Source of the DNA: Melastoma dodecandrum | Taxonomy: Eukaryota > Streptophyta > Magnoliopsida > Myrtales > Melastomataceae | DNA length: 64,000 nucleotides | Assembly (NCBI GenBank): GCA_029817715.1 | Contig: JARUPY010000189.1 | Coordinates: 868,001-932,000 of the forward strand | Reading direction: 5' to 3' | Shown: one piece after another, positions 34,232-44,869 of the stretch | Position numbering within the stretch: the stretch's first letter is position 1 | Layout of the letters: each line of letters opens with the position of its first letter | Program-made: the position numbers and the translations under genes | Notes under the pieces: generated by a model | Databases searched by the model: none | Seen by the model: only the letters and a program-made list of their open reading frames with translations | What the model was told of the DNA's origin: nothing

Positions 34232-34797
34232 TATTTAATTTGGATGAATTAGAAAAGCTAAAGACTATGTTAGTGGTGTTTGCTGTTTTGCAGACTGTAT
34301 AAATTGCTGCCTTCTCGGGGTTGTATTGCCATGATCTTCGAGGATAACTTTCCAAAGGACTCAGACAGTGAAGGCCATACAACTGTGGACTCTGGTCAAG
34401 ATCATCAGCCGCAAACAACTTTACCTTGGATCGAATAATTTGGTCGTCACTACATGATTAAGAAATACATACACATAAAAAAAAACATATAATTGGAGAA
34501 CCATGCATGACTTATGTTGATCTCTTCCCTTCGAGATCATCTTCAAGTGAAAGAAACCCCTTTAAGGCACCAGCCTACTAATATACCAGTAACCTATATA
34601 ACAATGGTCCACGACAACATACAAGTTTGTAGAACACCTGGTTTTATGCTCAGCCTGGGTTAGCTTTGGTTGCAGCTCTACTCTGTTTCCTCTCGAGTGA
34701 CGATGAGTTCTTCTAATTACTGAGAATCACCAGTGTCCATAGGCATCTGAATATTGTCGTTGGCACTGAAATTGTACTGCTGCCCGATTGCCCTTAG

Positions 34798-34905
34798 AGT
34801 TCGGGGATACACAGCTGGAGTTCGACCTCAAATATGGTCGGCCTCTCCTTGGAGTTCGGGGATACACAGCTGCACGCGACCTCGAGGAATTGAAACACTT
34901 TGCTG
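34798..34905 (+). repeat. 54-bp tandem duplication in the BIR-like pseudogene
   Basis: GAGTTCGGGGATACACAGCTG occurs at about 34798 and again at about 34852. It duplicates the segment encoding the end of the kinase C-lobe and shifts the tail. Confidence 0.6.
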
Positions 34906-35495
34906 TCAAATCCCTTGCTGCTCAAACCTTATTGAATCGCCTCTTGGAGTCGTGCACTGTTTGTTAGCTCGGTGATCCCATCCACGAGGTTCCCCTTAAA
35001 GTTGTCAGTTGCCCTTCCGATGTGAGTAGACTTCTCGCTGGTGACTGATTCCGAGAGCATGACGCCAAAACTATAAACAACTCCCTTGTGAGTTGCCACG
35101 AGGGTCCGTGAATACTCAGGCACCACGTATCCAAAGTCGCTGAATTCGCAGTTGACGGAAGTGCTCAAGTGGGTGTCTTAATGGGTTCATAAGCCTGGCC
35201 AGCCCAAAGTCGGAAAGATGAGGCTCAAAGCCAGCGTCAAGGAAGATGCACTTTAAGCTAATATTCCAGTGTATGATATGAGGGTTGCAGTTATGATGGA
35301 GCCAAGCCGATCCTCGAGCAGCCCCGATCCCAATCTTGAGACTTGTGGGCCATCCACCGCTGGTTTTACCGTCACTCAAGGGATGAATGTGTTCGTGTAG
35401 GGTACCGTTTGGCATGAGTCGGTAGACCAAGAGCGTTTGATTCTTTGCCATGCAAAACCCCAACAGAGGAACCGAGTTGCGGTGCCTAAACTTCC

Positions 35496-36671
35496 TGTTC
35501 GCATGGCAAAATCTCGAGCCTGATTACGAGGAGCCCATAAATTCAGGCCATTTTATGGGAAATTCACAGACTCATTTCGCCGACCCATATCAAGTCTACC
35601 AAGACCGTGACATAAATTTTGGGCTCATTTTATAAAGCTCATAAGTCAGGGGTCTTTAAGAGTGTTTACAAGCCCACCGTTATGTGAGTCCGCCAGGGAA
35701 GTACTAAGTCTACAAAGGACTGTCGAGGTCAGAGTCTACGAGGATCTTGACTCCGAGATTTTTAGAAAAAGAATTACGATGCCACATTCCCATGATTCGA
35801 AAAGATCTTCAGCTGGAGAAAATCTAGGAATACGACTCTAATTTTTTAATTTAATATAAGAAAGAGAAGTTGTTAATTCTACGGCATGGATAAGAGCCAC
35901 GTCTACCAGGATCAAGTTGTTACCAAGATTCTAAGGAGTTGATTGAGAGGGTCACGGTCAAAATATCGTAAGAACATGGCATACATACTAAGCATATCAA
36001 AGATTTGGTATAAAAGGGAGAAGATCTTCCTGAGGAAAGATCAGGATCAATTCAGCCAACAGAAGCTCTATTTGCTCGTCACCCCGTAGTTGTTAGGATT
36101 CCCCGACCTGGGCGAACTCGCGAGGGTTCATTGGTCTTCACGTCCACCACCAGAGTGAGCAGCCGTAGCTCTGGTAGCCAATTTCCGCCAACATTCCACC
36201 GCCGGGACGAGCCGCCGTAGTCCCGGCAAACAATTCCGCCTTCGTTCCGCCACCAGAGTGAGCAACCGTAGCCTTGGTATCCACAACCGCCACTACCTTC
36301 GACCACACTCCGCCCACCAAGTCCCAGCGATCGTTTTCCACCGTCCAAGTTCGCAAGTCTACAGCGCCCCGTCATCAAGTCTATGACGTCGCCGTCCAAA
36401 TTCACAAGTCCACAACGCCCGGTAACAAGTCTACGACGCTACTACCGTCCAGATACACAAGCCTGTAGCGCCCAGCAGCAAGTCTACGATACCACCGTCC
36501 AAATTCATAAGTCTGCAGCGTGCAGCAGCAGGTCTACAACGTCGCACCATCGTCCTTACTTTATTTTTCATGGCTGTAAGCATTTTATTCTTATTGTAAG
36601 GCTTCATTTGATTAACTCAATCTATTTCTTTTACTTACTGGCGACCATATCTAAATACTTCGACGCGAACA
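35496..36671 (+). repeat. 5' LTR of the non-autonomous element
   Basis: Contains internally repetitive GC-rich sequence (about 36120-36540), with related units such as AGTGAGCAGCCGTAGC and AGTGAGCAACCGTAGC. The antisense ORFs in this part are shadows of that repetition. Confidence 0.88.
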
Positions 36672-36718
36672 CGTTTTTGGCGACCATAGTGGGAGACGAG
36701 AAAGTTTAATGCTCATAG

Positions 36719-37267
36719 ATGGCAAAGAATACCATAAGTGGAGTTAATCGCGACCCTCCACCTCCATTAGATGGAGACGATCAGAATATAACAGGAGACG
36801 CAAATGAGGAGACCACGGCTCTAGGAAGCCAAGTGGTTGCAACTCAGCCCTCTTTCGGGGCACATACTCCTTCCGAGTTCATATCTAGGCTTGAGTTCCA
36901 TAAGGAATTCAATGATATGAAGAACTTGATGGACAGGTGTTTCACCGGGCTACAAGACAATATAGCTAAGATACTGGAGCAAATCAGTGCCTTAAACAGG
37001 CCAAGCCTCACCGCAAAGCCAAACAACCCTGTAGACAGAGGAAACTCTTTTATGGGAGATGCTCGGCGCGCGGCTGTTGGGAAACGTGTTGTGTCGTTCC
37101 AAGAGGATGATGTATGGCAAAATACCACTCAGTGCGTTGCAGATGTCCATGGCGAGAAAGTGTTCCCACTAGACCTTCTTCCTCTCGGCCGCCTAGTTCC
37201 AATAGACTGGAGCAGCCACGTAGAGAACGTTTCTATGCGAGACCCATGTAGACGATTCTGTATATAG
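36719..37267 (+). CDS. Gag-like ORF of the non-autonomous element
   Basis: 182 aa, starting about 50 bp after the LTR, where a gag frame normally begins. The N-terminus is Pro/Asp-rich. A helical segment around residues 55-90 (FHKEFNDMKNLMDRCFTGLQ) looks like a coiled coil. No zinc knuckle is present. Its role as a truncated Gag is inferred from position and composition only. Confidence 0.5.
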   Translation: MAKNTISGVNRDPPPPLDGDDQNITGDANEETTALGSQVVATQPSFGAHTPSEFISRLEFHKEFNDMKNLMDRCFTGLQDNIAKILEQISALNRPSLTAKPNNPVDRGNSFMGDARRAAVGKRVVSFQEDDVWQNTTQCVADVHGEKVFPLDLLPLGRLVPIDWSSHVENVSMRDPCRRFCI

Positions 37268-37277
37268 AGCAGAATCA

Positions 37278-37694
37278 TTGATGGAACAATTTGTACTAGA
37301 TGTCCATAGAAAAGACATGTATCCCTACGGAAATTCATACTTTGAATACGTAGATTGTGAATGGATTCGTGACGAGTCTACGAGAATGATTAGTCCTAAT
37401 CGCGTCTACGAGGACGACGACGTAGACTGGGACGAATATCGATACTCAAATTATGCTTCCCGTCATTGGCGTAGAGAGGGCTTTTTCGATGACGAGGCCC
37501 CAGTTTGGGAATTTGTGCCCATAACAAAACCACCTGTTGAGGTAGATGTCCCTAAAGTAAAAACTTTTGTTGACGATTGTGCCCGTCAAGGAAAACCTCT
37601 AATCGATGAATATCTTCCCATAACAAACCTGTCGTCAAAGGTTGATAAAGTTAAGCAGTTTGGTCCGCCAACCCATAAAGATGTTGGGGTATAA
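37278..37694 (+). CDS. Second ORF of the non-autonomous element, no known family
   Basis: 138 aa, 10 bp after the first ORF. Rich in Asp, Tyr, Arg and Val, with an acidic patch EDDDVDWDEY around residues 45-55. I recognise no retroviral domain. It may be a degraded remainder of Gag or a captured sequence. Confidence 0.4.
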   Translation: MMEQFVLDVHRKDMYPYGNSYFEYVDCEWIRDESTRMISPNRVYEDDDVDWDEYRYSNYASRHWRREGFFDDEAPVWEFVPITKPPVEVDVPKVKTFVDDCARQGKPLIDEYLPITNLSSKVDKVKQFGPPTHKDVGV

Positions 37695-38128
37695 GTGGTA
37701 GAACAAATTATGCCAAATCATGTGCCTGTAATCAACGTCCAACCATTAAAAATTGAAATTACCATTCATACTTTTCATACTTTCCAAACAGAGGTTAACA
37801 TCGTAGAGAACCTTGAACTTCCCGAGCATGAACCGCGGGCACTGGGGAAACAATAGTGGCAAACCCGTTATCATGGTGCCATTTGCCCTTTGATCCGGGC
37901 GGTTTGCAACACAACATACGCTTAAATCGACAACGTCTCGTCCAACTAGACAATGATTTTCAATTCCCGCGACACTGGCAAATACCATGGGATCACACCG
38001 TCTCGTGTTAGGTCTCGAATCCCCAATGTCTTCCATTCTTTTAAAGCTTCTTTGTTTGTATTCAAACCACTTCACAATGCTGGGTAAGGCTCTCAGCTAC
38101 GATCGTCTCACCTTAAGAGGGGGGCTTA

Positions 38129-39325
38129 TGTTGGCATGGCGAAATCTTGGGCCTGATTATGAGGAGCCCATTAATTCAGGCCATTTTATGAGAAACCCAC
38201 AAATGCTTTTCGCCGACCCATATCAAGTCTGACAAGACCGTGACATAAATTTTGGGCTCATTTTATAAAGCCCATAAGTCCTGGGGTCTTTAAGAGTGTT
38301 TACAATCCCACCGTTATGTGAGCCCGCCAGGGAAGAACTAAGTCTATAAAGAACTGTCGGGGTCAGAGTCTACGAGGATCAGAAAAGATCTTGACTCTGA
38401 GATTTTTGGAAAAAGGGTTATGGGGCCACGTTCCCATGATTTTAAAAGATCTTCAGTTGGAAAAAGTCTGGGGATATGGCTCTAATTCTTTTAATTTAAT
38501 ATAAGAAAGAGAAGTTGTTAATTAGTGGATAAGAGCCACGTCTCTAGGATCAGGTTGTTACCAAGATTCTTGGGAGTTGATTGAGAGGGCCACGACTTGT
38601 CAAGAACGTGGCATACATCCTAAGCATATCAAAGATTTAATATAAAAAGGAAGAAGATCTTCGGAAAAAATACACGATCAAATCAGCCAACATAAGCTTA
38701 ATTTGCTTGTCACCCCTTAGTTGTTAGTATTCCCCGACCTGGGCGAACTCGCGAGGGTTCATTGGTCTTCACGTCCACCACCAGAGTGAGCAGCCGTAGC
38801 TCTAGTAGCCAATTTCCGCCAGCATTCCACCGCCGGGACGAGCCACCATAGCCCCGGCAAACAATTCCGCCGTCGTTCCGCCACCAGAGTGAGCAACCGT
38901 AGCCTTGGTATCCACAACCGCCACTACCTTCGACCACACTCCGCCCACCAAGTCCCAGCGATTGTTTTCCACCGTCCAAGTTCGCAAGTCTACAGTGCCA
39001 CGTCATCAAGTCTACGACGTCGCCGTCCAAATTCACAAGTCCTCAACGCCCGGTAACAAGTCTACGACGCTACTACCGTCCAGATACACAAGCCTGTAGC
39101 GCCCAGCAGCAAGTCTACGATACCACCGTCCAAATTCATAAGTCTGCAGCGTGCAGCAGCAGGTCTACAACGTCGCACCATCGTCCTTACTTTATTTTTC
39201 ATGGCTGTAAGCATTTTATTCTTATTGTAAGACTTCATTTGATTAATTCAATCTATTTCTTTTACTTACTAGCGACCACATCTAAAAACCCTATGAATAT
39301 TATTGCCAAATTTTTCGACGCGAAC
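38129..39325 (+). repeat. 3' LTR of the non-autonomous element
   Basis: Second copy of the LTR. It has about 20 extra bases near its 3' end (around 39288-39312) and scattered substitutions compared with the left copy. Confidence 0.88.
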
Positions 39326-40547
39326 ACTTCCCTAGTGTTTACGATGTACATTGTCCCAGTCCTAGAACCGACGAAGCTGGTTTTGCTGAAGTTGTTTGTG
39401 GCTTTCCTGAGGTCATTCAACTTCATTTTCGACACCGATTTCTCTCTGGGAGACAGATACCTGCAAACTATTTCAGTACGGCAGGTAAGATGTCAATTTA
39501 TTGAAGCATGTCTTGGAATTCCTTATCTGGAGCTTGAAGAAAAATTCACGAAGCAATTCAATACCTTCAACTCCATCGCTTCCTTTCAAGCTCTTAGTCC
39601 GCTTATTTCCTTTCAGATCGGCCTCCTTCTTGCTGTAAGATCTCCTGAACTAACACCCCGATGGCAAGACTTATAGTTCCAACGGTTAACCGCAATAACA
39701 GACCTTTCTTTGACTCACGCCGAGACAAAGGAGGGCCACAAAGGCCCGGATTGTTTGCATAGTAGCTCTCTGCAGTGAGCCACACGTGAGGTATAAGGGG
39801 CTTATTCTCACGGTTTCGTAAACTCCCGTGAACGGCAGCTTCCGGTTTTACGAAAGCTCACTACCAAAACAAAAACTCCCCTTTTGGTAAAAAGTCAATG
39901 TGATTAAAGGTAACCCAAAAAACCGGGTCGTTTTGGGGTGGGTGGACAGAAGAAGAAGTGGAGGAAGAGTAGGAACGGGCCGGCCTCTTTCCAACTTTGG
40001 GCGCCTGTCATGTCTGTTTCTTGTTCGGATAAGAGACTTACTCTGACACAAGTTTTCTCAATGAGTTCATCATCATCCCCTCTAACTAATCCTCGACGTT
40101 CCTTCATCCGACCGACAGCCATCATTAAGCCTTTCCCTCCTCGGCAAACGAGTCCGTTTTTTATATGCGACTCCACAAGTAACACAACATTCTCTCGTCT
40201 TTCTCTTCCGCTTTCCCCTCGTTCATCATTACACGCAACAACACGACGAGAGATCCGCCAACGTGGCAGACAATCCCTCCAGAACAGGTCAGACAACTCC
40301 GTGGCTTAGAACCCAACCCACCCACCCCCCGAACAACAACTTGGGATTATCTAAAACCAAAGCCCAACAAAGAAACCACCTCTGTCCACTGCACCGGATA
40401 TTACAGCACAGGAGAGTTGTTCTCTTGGTCAAAACGGAACTGCCAACCCGCAAAAAGCAACGCCCCTCCCACCAAAAAAAGGGGGGAGAACAACGACGGG
40501 GGACAATCATATAACCCCACTTACCTTTTTCCTCCCCCTCCCTCTCT

Positions 40548-40551
<4 letters not shown>

Positions 40552-40582
<31 letters not shown>
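40552..40582 (+). repeat. (CT)n microsatellite in the FRL3 leader
   Basis: About 15 CT repeats in the presumed 5' UTR. CT-rich tracts near transcription starts are common in plant genes. Confidence 0.9.
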
Positions 40583-40587
<5 letters not shown>

Positions 40588-40697
40588 CTAGAGGAATTGG
40601 GATTGTGTGATTTTGGAAATGGACTGATCTCTTACCTCCCAGCAGTCCCTCGTTCTCGGGTTCTTGAATTTGGGTTCGTCCCAACCTGGTCGATCTG

Positions 40698-41147
40698 GTG
40701 AGTTCGTACTGCCCTCTTTGGTCTAGGGTATTCTAAAGGCTTTTTGGGTGTGGTTATTTCTGACTGTTGTCGGTGAAATCGTTGTGGGTTTGAGGGGAAA
40801 GGTTGTAGCTTTTGTTGTGTTTAGTGGGTTTTGTGGGGTTCTGGGTTGTGGGTATGGATCGGATTCTCGAATTAGTCGCTGCCTTGGAGGTCCTCGTGAG
40901 TTTGAGATTTTAGGGTTTTTTTAGTTTCCCGATTTGGAGGCTTCGGTTCATTTGTGTTAATATTTCTGGATTTTGTTGACCTCAGAGGACGGAGAAATGA
41001 CGGTTTAGTTGTTGAATGTTGCTTGCTAGTAGCTCGACGAGTTTCAGTACTTGCCCCAGATCTCTGGTTTTTGTGTTTTCGATGCATCCTCCTAGTTCCT
41101 GCTGGGATTAATTAGTGTTACTGAGGTTCTTTTCCTGCATCTGTCAG
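40698..41147 (+). other. Probable 5' UTR intron of FRL3
   Basis: A consensus donor GTGAGT follows GATCTG at 40697, and a pyrimidine-rich acceptor CTGTCAG ends at 41147, six bases before the start codon. The segment is T-rich like neighbouring introns. Inferred from splice signals only. Confidence 0.55.
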
Positions 41148-41153
41148 TCTGCA

Positions 41154-43013
41154 ATGGATGATACCCAGTCGGTTGCTTCCCTGATGGACTCCACGAGCTC
41201 CAAGATTCAGCAGCTCCAGAAGGCGTTCGCTGAACTCGAGAGCCACCGAGCTGTGACTCTTAGCCTGAAGTGGAAGGAGCTGGAGGAGCACTTCCACGGT
41301 CTGGAAAGGTCTCTGAAGAGGCGATTTGATGAGCTGGAAGATCAAGAGAAAGTGTTCGAAACAAAAGCCAGGAAGGCCCGGGAGTTGCTGCAGAAGAGAG
41401 AAGCTGATGTTATGGCGAAGGAGCGAGCTTGCCTGGAGAGACTTCAGAAGAAGAGGGACGCAGCTGTTTCGGTGATTTCCAATGTCCTGAAGAGGCAGCG
41501 TAGCATTTCTTGGGATCAGCCTGCTGTTGAAGATGAGGGCCAGGGCACCGAAGAGAAAACAGTCAGTGGCGTGACTACTGAGGATAACTCGGGGGACACC
41601 GAAGATCTTTCAGAAGCTAGTTCTGCAGAAGTGACGTCATATCCTCCCCTCCATAAGTTATGCAGAGATATGGATGCGGAAGGCCTCCACAGGTTCATAT
41701 CCGACAACCGCAAGAACCTTGCCGCCATAAGAGAGGAAATCCCTTCAGCTTTGAATGTTGCACCAAGCCCAGCTGTTTTAGTTCTGAAGTCCCTGGAAGG
41801 ATTTTATGGTGTCAACCCGTCTACTGTGGATGGAAAGAAAGATGCCAACTTGCTGGGCATTCGGAGGACTTGCATTATGCTGATGGAATGCCTCATGGTT
41901 TTGCTAATGCATGATGGCCCAGATTCTGATATGATCTTGGAAAATGTCAAGCAGCAGGCCAAGCAAATTGCTGAAGAGTGGAAGCCGAAATTGGATGCTC
42001 TTGACATGACCGCAAGTAATGGAAATTGCTTGGAGGCACATGCATTTTTGCAGTTGCTTGCTACTTTTGGCATCGCCTCTGACTTCGACGAGGAATATCT
42101 ACTGCGGTTAGTACCTGCTGTCTCTCGCCGCCGTCAAACTGCTGAACTTTGTCTTGTCCTCGGGCTGTCCTCCAAAATTCCAGGTTTTTGTTTCACCTAT
42201 AGAGGCTTTTCTCTGCATTTCGACTGAAGCATCTTGCTGCTCGCTTCTTCGTGTCATCAGTAAACCACTTCAGTAAACATTCTCTGTGTATATTGTCTGC
42301 AGGCGTAATTGATGTTTTGGTCAACCGTGGGAGGCAAATTGATGCTGTCAACTTGGCTTTTGCATTTGAGTTAACAGAGCAGTTCCTGCCCGTGCCATTG
42401 CTCAAATCTTACCTCAAGGAGGCGAGGAAATTTGCTTCGCCTGTCAAGCCTGGGAACTCCCCGACATCTGCTCAGGTTTGTTACAAGGTTGCATCCAAAG
42501 TTATATTCTGAACTTAAGATGTTCCCATAGTTTCGGAAGAATTTATAAGCACGCATGCATTTATGCCTGTCCCCCTTACCACAGACTGAGGTGGTCAATG
42601 AAAGAGAGCTTGCCGCCCTGAAGGCCGCCATCAAGTGCATAGAGGAGCACAAGCTCGAGGAGCAGTTCCCCTTGGATCCCCTCCACAAACAGCTTCTCCA
42701 TCTGGAGAAGGCCAAGGCCGACAAGAAAGTGCCCGTGGAAGTTCCCAAGCCTCAGCCCAAGAGATACCGTGCCATCTCCAGCGCTGCTGCTACCAATCCC
42801 CATCACCTCGTCAACGTCAACAACAACCGAGCCTTCTATGCCACCGTTCCCGAAGGCTACACCCCGTATGTTTATGAGAGACACTACATCTATCACCAGC
42901 CTATCGACAACCGTGGACCTGCCACCTACAACCTTCCCCATCCTCCTCAGCATCCGCCACAGAGCAACTTCTTCGGAAGCGCCTACCACTACCCGGCCCC
43001 GTATTTCCACTGA
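41154..43013 (+). CDS. FRL3: FRIGIDA-like protein 3
   Basis: Three exons (41154-42183, 42303-42475, 42585-43013), in phase, give 543 aa. The N-terminal ~110 residues form a long charged coiled coil (SSKIQQLQKAFAELESHRAV onwards). The FRIGIDA-like domain follows (about 165-450), with LEGFYGV, RRTCIMLMECL, HAFLQLLATFGI and VLVNRGRQIDAVNLAFAFEL. The C-terminus is Pro/Tyr/His-rich. This layout and the start MDDTQSVASLMDSTSSKIQQ match Arabidopsis FRL3. FRIGIDA-family proteins are nuclear scaffolds linked to chromatin and flowering-time control, but the role of FRL3-type members is less clear. The in-frame ORF opens upstream at 41115 from a non-ATG codon; the ATG at 41154 agrees with the family. 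A 5' UTR intron and a CT tract precede it. Confidence 0.93.
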
Positions 43014-43395
43014 AGTTAGGAATCAGGCAACTCGACTGGCGTCAAGACTCTTTTAACTGCTAGCTTTTAACCCTTTGATGTTGGGGGGTAAAAAAAAATG
43101 CCTGGTTGACTTGTAGCAGTTAGAAAAAAACCAAGCCTCTAGGAAAACATTAATTTCCTAATATTGCAGTGTGCTCTTTTAATGCGTGTAAGAAACTCAA
43201 TCATCTTGTGTAATCTAATCTTCCCTTTCAGAACGACTCTGTTTTTTGGCATCCATCACTTCTGCAGCATCTTGTCTTGTGGTGCTGGATTGTTGACGAG
43301 TTTGGGCTTCCTGGGTCGGGCTCGGATGGGCTTTCACCGATTCCCATCTCGTTGAAGTTTTGACTTTTGCCCGATTTCTCTCGGTCGGAAGCGGA

Positions 43396-44532
43396 ATGGG
43401 GTCGGGAGGAATTGGGTCTTCCTGGGATGGAACTCTCTCGGTGAGCGAGTTCAGGGCCGCCGCCGTCGCCTTCGCCGACCGGTGGAGGATCTCTGGGAGT
43501 AGCCTTCCGCCTTGGTCGTGGGTTCCCGTCGATGAGCAGCATCGGTGGTTGTCTCGTCAGGTTAATTTCTAACTCATCGATTATGGGGATTCGGCTGTTG
43601 TGTCTCATGAAATATCTCCTTCGGATGACTAGGTCGATGGATTCCTGTCGATGGAAAACGTGTGTATGATGAGGTCTGCCGGTGATCGCGATGCTGCGGC
43701 TGAGGAGATGGGACCCTGTGGACTAGACGAGCCTGTCGATGTTGCGACATTGGTATTGCCACAGCACCTTGCATTCTCGCTATTGTTGACGGCTGATTTG
43801 TGTTGAGCTGATGTTGTTTATCTGTGGTGTAGGTGCCGAGAGGTGGTAGTGACAGTGATGTGAATCGCTGTGATTTGAACATAATCTACAGCCACTCTTA
43901 CCGGCTTCCTGTCCTCTACTTTCGGGTTTACAGCAGCGGTGAGTCTTGCGTTTTCTGCCGCTTAGCTGCTGCTGATCGCTCGTTCTTTCGGATTTGCATG
44001 GTTTTGAGTGGTTTCTAGGATTGTTTAGTGTCCTGTGTCGAGAAGATTGATCCAGAGGTTAAGAATGAAGGAGCCGATTCACAGAATGTGTTTGCTGGGA
44101 GTGGAATGATATCCTTATGGTGACTCATCCCGAGATAAATAAGCCAAGGTTGTTTTGATGTCAGATGGACAGCCTCTGTCATTGGGCGATTTCGAAAGAC
44201 ATCTTCCATCGGATTCAGTGGAAGCAATCGTCAGATCCAAATGGACCTTTATCACCCAGGAGGTATATATCCCACGAGCTCTCTTTAAGAGTTGTTGTTG
44301 GCATTATCTGGGGGAGTGAGACATCCTGCAGGAACATCCGTACTTGAAGAGGCCCTGGTACAAGCTACATCCTTGCGGAACCAGTGAGTGGGTCAAGCTA
44401 CTTCTGCTCAGCGATACATCAGTGGCGACGAGGGATGATGCGGTCGACTTGTATTTACTCTCATGGTTCTCTGTCGTCGGACGAGTTATTGGTGTGAGCG
44501 TTCCGTTCGAGACAACAAGGAGTCTAGATTGA
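43396..44532 (+). CDS. ATG10: Autophagy E2-like enzyme ATG10
   Basis: Five exons (43396-43560, 43633-43752, 43833-43938, 44165-44262, 44332-44532), in phase, give 229 aa, the usual size. Conserved elements in order: WDGTLSVSEF near the start, FPPWSW-like PPWSW, the strand IIYSHSYRLPVLYF, KWTFITQEEHPYLKRPW, and the active-site HPCGT with the catalytic cysteine at about 178, followed by WFSVVGRVIG. ATG10 takes activated ATG12 from ATG7 and conjugates it to ATG5 in the cytosol, a step needed for autophagosome formation. Start choice: the first in-frame ATG is at 43396; the open frame upstream lacks one. The copy looks intact. Confidence 0.93.
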
Positions 44533-44869
44533 CCGTCACAATTGGTTCATGCTGTTGTCCAAATTATAGCCAAATTCCAATGCCTGTTTTTTTTTATTTA
44601 ATTGGAAGAACGACAAAATACTTTTCTTCAACCAAATATAAAGGAAAAGGAATCACACAAAACAATCGCTATTGCCTTTTTTTTTAATCCCAACTTTGAA
44701 AGGAAAAATCATGTTTTGTTTTTCAAAATCATTTTAAATTAAAACATCTAAAAATGTTATCTTTTTTATATCTCTCACCTGTTTCCCACCTCAATCACTC
44801 CCTCCTCCTCCCTTCCCCTCCTTCCTCCGGCCGCCTCCTCCTCTCAAGGTGGCTCAGCCGTCGACCCAG

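Larger units (their letters stand above)
35496..39325 (+). mobile_element. Non-autonomous LTR retrotransposon (TR-GAG / LARD-like)
   Basis: Long terminal repeats 35496-36671 (1176 bp) and 38129-39325 (1197 bp) both begin TGTT and end GCGAACA. The 5-bp target duplication CTTCC is perfect (35491-35495 and 39326-39330). A primer-site-like sequence (GGCGACCATAGTGGGA) follows the left LTR, and a polypurine tract AAGAGGGGGGCTTA precedes the right one. The interior is only about 1.46 kb. It carries two ORFs (36719-37267 and 37278-37694) but no protease, integrase or reverse transcriptase. LTRs differ at several percent of positions plus indels, so it is much older than the Copia element. It must have been mobilised by enzymes from elsewhere. 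Confidence 0.9.
34717..39785 (-). pseudogene. BIR-type (BAK1-interacting) receptor-like kinase pseudogene, split by a retroelement
   Basis: Minus-strand remnants in gene order. The end of the extracellular domain (ANNPGLCGPPL) is at about 39740. A juxtamembrane segment (KMKLNDLRKATNNFSKTS) and the start of the kinase lie at about 39345-39470. The LTR element at 35496-39325 follows. Kinase subdomains then resume from about 35485 (LLGFCMAKNQTLLVY, SDFGLARLMNP). The C-terminal tail ends near 34717. No signal peptide or LRRs are found upstream, so the copy is 5'-truncated. Further lesions are a deletion near the ATP-binding region, a frameshift after LARLMNP, the HRN motif changed to HWN, a stop after LQEAIQ, and a 54-bp tandem duplication. 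BIR proteins are themselves pseudokinases, but these breaks rule out a product. The family restrains BAK1 in immune signalling. Confidence 0.85.

Noticed and set aside
36079..36405. Antisense ORF with Gly/Val-rich product, repeated at 38710-39036
   Set aside because: It lies in the LTR and reflects the GC-rich internal repetition; both copies exist only because the LTR is duplicated.
40289..40684. Minus-strand ORF with a run of alternating Glu-Arg
   Set aside because: It is the CT microsatellite read in reverse, located in the FRL3 leader.
42576..43010. 144-codon minus-strand ORF
   Set aside because: Exact shadow of the last FRL3 exon.
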